DNA from: Actinomycetes bacterium
GTDB lineage: Bacteria; Actinomycetota; Acidimicrobiia; Acidimicrobiales; Aldehydirespiratoraceae
Direction of reading: 5' to 3'
Length of the DNA stretch: 33,929 nt
Assembly: GCA_024276355.1 (NCBI GenBank)
Contig: JAJRXJ010000035.1
Location: 1-33,929, forward strand
Shown here: one piece after another, positions 30,926 to 33,929 of the stretch
Layout of the letters: each line of letters begins with the position of its first letter
Position numbering within the stretch: the stretch's first letter is position 1
Notes under the pieces: generated by a model
Databases searched by the model: none
What the model saw: the letters and a program-made list of their open reading frames with translations, nothing else
What the model was told of the DNA's origin: nothing
Translations under genes and position numbers: made by a program

Positions 30926-31855
30926 TCACTCGGCCCGCGATCCCAGTTCACGAAGCACGGCCCGGCAGTCGTCCCATGCATCTCGCAGGATCGACTCAAC
31001 CGGTTCTATGGAGCGGACCCGTCCGGCCACCTGTCCGGCCATGGCCACACCGACCTCCATGTCTCCGCCGAAGTAGAGCTTCATCATGTCGTCGATGTTG
31101 AGGATCGCCGGCTCATCGTCTGCTTCGAGTCGTCCGGTGAGTTCGGTCCGCAGAGTTCGCATGGCCGGACGATGATGGCGGTTGACCACCACGGTGTCGG
31201 ACTCTTTCGCGTCGATTAGCGCCTGTTTCCAATTCGCATGGACCGGAGACTCGATCGAGGCCACCATCCGGGTGCCCATTTGAACCGCCTCCGCGCCCAT
31301 GGCGAACGCTGCCGCCATAGATCTCCCGTCCACGAAGCCTCCGGCGGCCACAACCGGTACATCGAAGCGCGATGCGATCTCGGGCACCAGCACCAGTGAG
31401 GATGCCCCGTCGGCATTCTTGAAACCACCGCCCTCGATGCCCTCCACAACCAAACCGTCGACTCCGGCGTCGATCGCCTTTTGTGCCCCGCGCATGGTCG
31501 GAACCACATGGAACACGGTGACCCCCAACTCTTTGAGCCGCGGGACGAGAACGGCCGGATCACCAGCTGACGTGGTGACGAAGCCGACCTCGTTCTCGGC
31601 CACGAAGTCGACCAGTGCCTGTGGATCGCGCACGAAATGTTGGGCGATGTTGACACCCCACGGCTTCCCGGTGAGCTCCCGCATGGCCAGAATCTCGATC
31701 TTGATCGCGTCCATGTCGCCCGAGGAGGTCTCAATGATTCCGAGACCGCCGGCATTCGACACGGCCGACGCCAGAGATGACCGTGCGATCCATCCCATCG
31801 GAGCTTGAATGATCGGGATTTCGATGCCAAGCATCTCGGTGATGCGTGTCTGCAT
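30926..31855 (-). CDS. Nitronate monooxygenase / 2-nitropropane dioxygenase-like flavoprotein
   Basis: MQTRITEMLGIEIPIIQAPMGWIARSSLASAVSNAGGLGIIETSS...DGLVVEGIEGGGFKNADGASSLVLVPEIASRFDVPVVAAGGFVDGRSMAAAFAMGAEAVQMGTRMVASIES. Confidence 0.93.
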   Translation of the reverse strand: MQTRITEMLGIEIPIIQAPMGWIARSSLASAVSNAGGLGIIETSSGDMDAIKIEILAMRELTGKPWGVNIAQHFVRDPQALVDFVAENEVGFVTTSAGDPAVLVPRLKELGVTVFHVVPTMRGAQKAIDAGVDGLVVEGIEGGGFKNADGASSLVLVPEIASRFDVPVVAAGGFVDGRSMAAAFAMGAEAVQMGTRMVASIESPVHANWKQALIDAKESDTVVVNRHHRPAMRTLRTELTGRLEADDEPAILNIDDMMKLYFGGDMEVGVAMAGQVAGRVRSIEPVESILRDAWDDCRAVLRELGSRAE

Positions 31856-31883
31856 GCGATCGGCTTTCTGAGTCGGGGCCGGC

Positions 31884-32972
31884 TCAACGCCGACGTCGGA
31901 TGACCGTGGGTCGACGGTAGGCCACCGAACGGTCGGATGACCAAAGCGCCGGGGGAGCATCCGCGAATGCGGCCAGTTGAAGGAGCGGTTGGTCGTAGTT
32001 CACTCGCCAACCGGAGAAGTCTCGCCAGGCGGCGTCAAAGTCCGACCTGATCGGGAGGCCGACGTCTTTCAGGGTTTCGTAGACCTCCAGGAACTCGCCA
32101 CGTTCTATCGATATCGGGTCGTCGGGCGCGGGATCGGTTTCGTAGTCGAAGCCGAAGAAGTGTGCGATCCGGCGCAGGGCCATTGTTCCGGTGTGGATCA
32201 TCAATTCTGCTCTTGGGGCTCTGGGCAGCTCGAGGACCGATATGTAGAGCGAGGCGGTGTCGAGAGCCAGACCGGCCCCGGATATCCAGGAACGTTCCGG
32301 CACCGGCGAGCGGAAGAACACCAGCATGGGGAACGATGAATGGCTCTCCTCGATGTCGACGAACCAGTCCTCCCACTCACTCCAGAGTTGCGGCATCTGG
32401 TCGAGCCCGTCGATGAAGTGGATCCTGGTGAGCAACACCTCCGGGCTGGCTCGCTCGCCAACCTTGCTGGCACGAATGTGGAGCTTCGCCACCGCCACCT
32501 CACGTCTGGAGAACGCCGAGTAGATGGTAGGGATGAAGCTGATCATCAATCCGACCAGGCCCAGTCCAATGAGCCCCTCGATCACCGCGACGGTGAGTTG
32601 GGCACCACCGTCCGCCGTGCGAAACCCAAGGGTGGTGAGCGAAGATCCCGACAAGGCCAGCGCGGATCCGTATGACCGATCGTCGATGGCCCAGAACGTC
32701 AGCGACATGGCGGCGATCACCGAGACGGCCCAGATCACCGGAAGCATGATCAACCCAACCGGGGCCATCCGGGCCTTCACCCGCTCGTGTGACTCCCACG
32801 TGTGTCGCCTGCCGGCGACAAAGCCGAAGCTCCATCGAAGGAAGATGAACAAGGTGCGGGTGATGAACACCTGTTCACCTCTCGGCACGACCACGGTTCG
32901 GATGGCCGAACCAAGGGTCGTCAGGGTGAGGGCCACCCCCAATCCTCCAACGATCCAGCGAATCAAGAGCAC
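31884..32972 (-). CDS. Integral membrane protein resembling a pore-loop ion channel
   Basis: Several TM segments with a central LALSGSSLTTLGFRTADG between two of them (K+-channel pore-loop-like arrangement). Soluble C-terminal half. Confidence 0.65.
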   Translation of the reverse strand: MLLIRWIVGGLGVALTLTTLGSAIRTVVVPRGEQVFITRTLFIFLRWSFGFVAGRRHTWESHERVKARMAPVGLIMLPVIWAVSVIAAMSLTFWAIDDRSYGSALALSGSSLTTLGFRTADGGAQLTVAVIEGLIGLGLVGLMISFIPTIYSAFSRREVAVAKLHIRASKVGERASPEVLLTRIHFIDGLDQMPQLWSEWEDWFVDIEESHSSFPMLVFFRSPVPERSWISGAGLALDTASLYISVLELPRAPRAELMIHTGTMALRRIAHFFGFDYETDPAPDDPISIERGEFLEVYETLKDVGLPIRSDFDAAWRDFSGWRVNYDQPLLQLAAFADAPPALWSSDRSVAYRRPTVIRRRR

Positions 32973-33024
32973 CCGCAGATGTTAGGCAGTCGGCGACCTG
33001 CTTTCGGGCAGCCGGCCAGTGGAC

Positions 33025-33062
33025 ATGGGTCGAACGACCCATTGTGGGCCGGACGACCCATT
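33025..33062. promoter_or_regulatory. Operator-like inverted repeat plus a third half-site in a divergent intergenic region
   Basis: ATGGGTCG-AA-CGACCCAT (perfect 8-bp arms, 33025-33042), followed by a second copy of CGACCCATT at 33054-33062 (first copy 33035-33043, 19 bp apart). Confidence 0.45.
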
Positions 33063-33122
33063 TGCAAGTCAAGTCGAACGGCCTGCGTCCCGATGAACCG
33101 TCATACCCACGAAAGAGGTGCC

Positions 33123-33929
33123 ATGAGACCGTCAGCCCCGGTACACCACCATCATCGACCCGCCCGCAAAACCTCCTTCCCCAGGCAATTCGCCCTGGTG
33201 GGCAGCGCGATCGCCTTGGTCACTTGGGGAACGGTGGCGTTGAGCGGAGCGTCGGGCAGCCCGAACGTGCCCAGCCCGTGGGGCCACCCGACGGCAGCGT
33301 CCGCACAGGCACCATCGGGTTCTTCCATCCCGCCGGCAGCGGGGGCCACAGCGGGGGCCGTCGATCAAGTCGATCAACCTGGTGCCCCAAGCGCCATTTC
33401 AACCGGGTCCTCAGGCTTCTCCCTGTTCAGCTCATCCGAATCCGGCGACTGCAGCGCCGAGGCTGAGGCGGAGGATGTTGACGTCGACTCCCCAGACGAT
33501 CACGACTCCGACATCGACTCAACGGACATCGAGGAACTGTCGGTCGAGGACCACGACTCCGACATCGACAGCTCCGATGACCACGACTCGGACCACGACT
33601 CCGACATCGACAGCTCCGATGACCACGACTCGGACCACGGCTCCGACATCGACAGCTCCGATGACCACGACTCCGACCACGACGACCACTCCGACTGTGA
33701 AGAACCCGAGTGCTCCAACGACAGCCACCACGACTCCGACCACGACGACTCCGACTCGGACCACCACAGCGACGACGTCTCATCACATGACAACAGCACC
33801 GATGGGGACCACCACGACTCCGACATCGACAGCTCCGATGACAACGGTGGTGATGGCTGCTCACCGGACACCCCAACCAGCACCACCCCAACCAGCACCA
33901 CCCCAACCAGCACCACCCCAACCAGCACC
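33123..33929 (+). CDS. Exported Asp/Ser/His-rich low-complexity repeat protein, 3' end beyond window
   Basis: ATG at 33123 after AGAGGTG. 269 codons stay open to the last base. Signal-like RKTSFPRQFALVGSAIALVTWGTVALSGASG, then DHDSDIDSSDDHDSDHDSDIDSSD repeats, then a TPTST repeat. Absent from the ORF track because no stop occurs before the window ends. Confidence 0.75.
   Translation, partial: MRPSAPVHHHHRPARKTSFPRQFALVGSAIALVTWGTVALSGASGSPNVPSPWGHPTAASAQAPSGSSIPPAAGATAGAVDQVDQPGAPSAISTGSSGFSLFSSSESGDCSAEAEAEDVDVDSPDDHDSDIDSTDIEELSVEDHDSDIDSSDDHDSDHDSDIDSSDDHDSDHGSDIDSSDDHDSDHDDHSDCEEPECSNDSHHDSDHDDSDSDHHSDDVSSHDNSTDGDHHDSDIDSSDDNGGDGCSPDTPTSTTPTSTTPTSTTPTST
33549..33662 (+). repeat. Tandem coding repeat (30-bp partial unit then two 42-bp units)
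   Basis: 33579-33620 and 33621-33662 are 42-bp units differing at one nucleotide. The 30-bp unit gaccacgactccgacatcgacagctccgat precedes them and recurs closely near 33810. Confidence 0.85.
33869..33929 (+). repeat. 15-bp tandem repeat (accccaaccagcacc) encoding TPTST, running off the window
   Basis: About four copies of accccaaccagcacc up to the last base. Confidence 0.9.

Noticed and set aside
33427-33928. Minus-strand ORFs (e.g. MLVGVVLVGVVLVGVV..., WSESWSSELSMSES...) over the 3' repeat region
   Set aside because: They are mirror translations of the plus-strand repeats. The plus frame has a start, RBS-like sequence and signal-like N-terminus, so it is the better coding candidate.

Overview
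The window is about 34 kb of high-GC, gene-dense sequence of actinobacterial character (multifunctional KGD, NucS, mycothiol-type amidase, F420-type LLM oxidoreductase). An Acidimicrobiia-like origin is a guess. Most genes are recognisable housekeeping or metabolic genes: a 5'-truncated kgd, a GNAT acetyltransferase, a DUF4143-type ATPase, a HAD hydrolase, ettA, a cysDNC sulfate-activation operon with divergent cysQ, a UbiB/ABC1 kinase, nucS, VanW, WS/DGAT, a geranylgeranyl-reductase-like flavoprotein, PAP2, a Mug-type glycosylase, an LLM oxidoreductase, a thermonuclease lipoprotein, a YdjC-like protein, SCP2, an Mca-like amidase, a PhoU/TrkA_C protein, a double MgtE transporter, a nitronate monooxygenase and a channel-like membrane protein. 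No rRNA, tRNA, CRISPR array or transposase was recognised. The most interesting items are: (i) a protein combining an NYN-type nuclease, an S1-like segment and a histone-H1-like Lys/Ala tail; (ii) an exported Asp/Ser/His-rich repeat ORF that runs off the window end and is absent from the supplied ORF track; (iii) perfect inverted repeats in two divergent promoter regions; (iv) a decayed DinB-MOSC gene with an in-frame amber codon and a frameshift next to a DUF4143 ATPase; (v) a YdjC-family protein with substitutions at motif positions expected to matter for metal binding; (vi) a minus-strand ion-transport cluster. All assignments come from reading motifs by eye; no searches were run.
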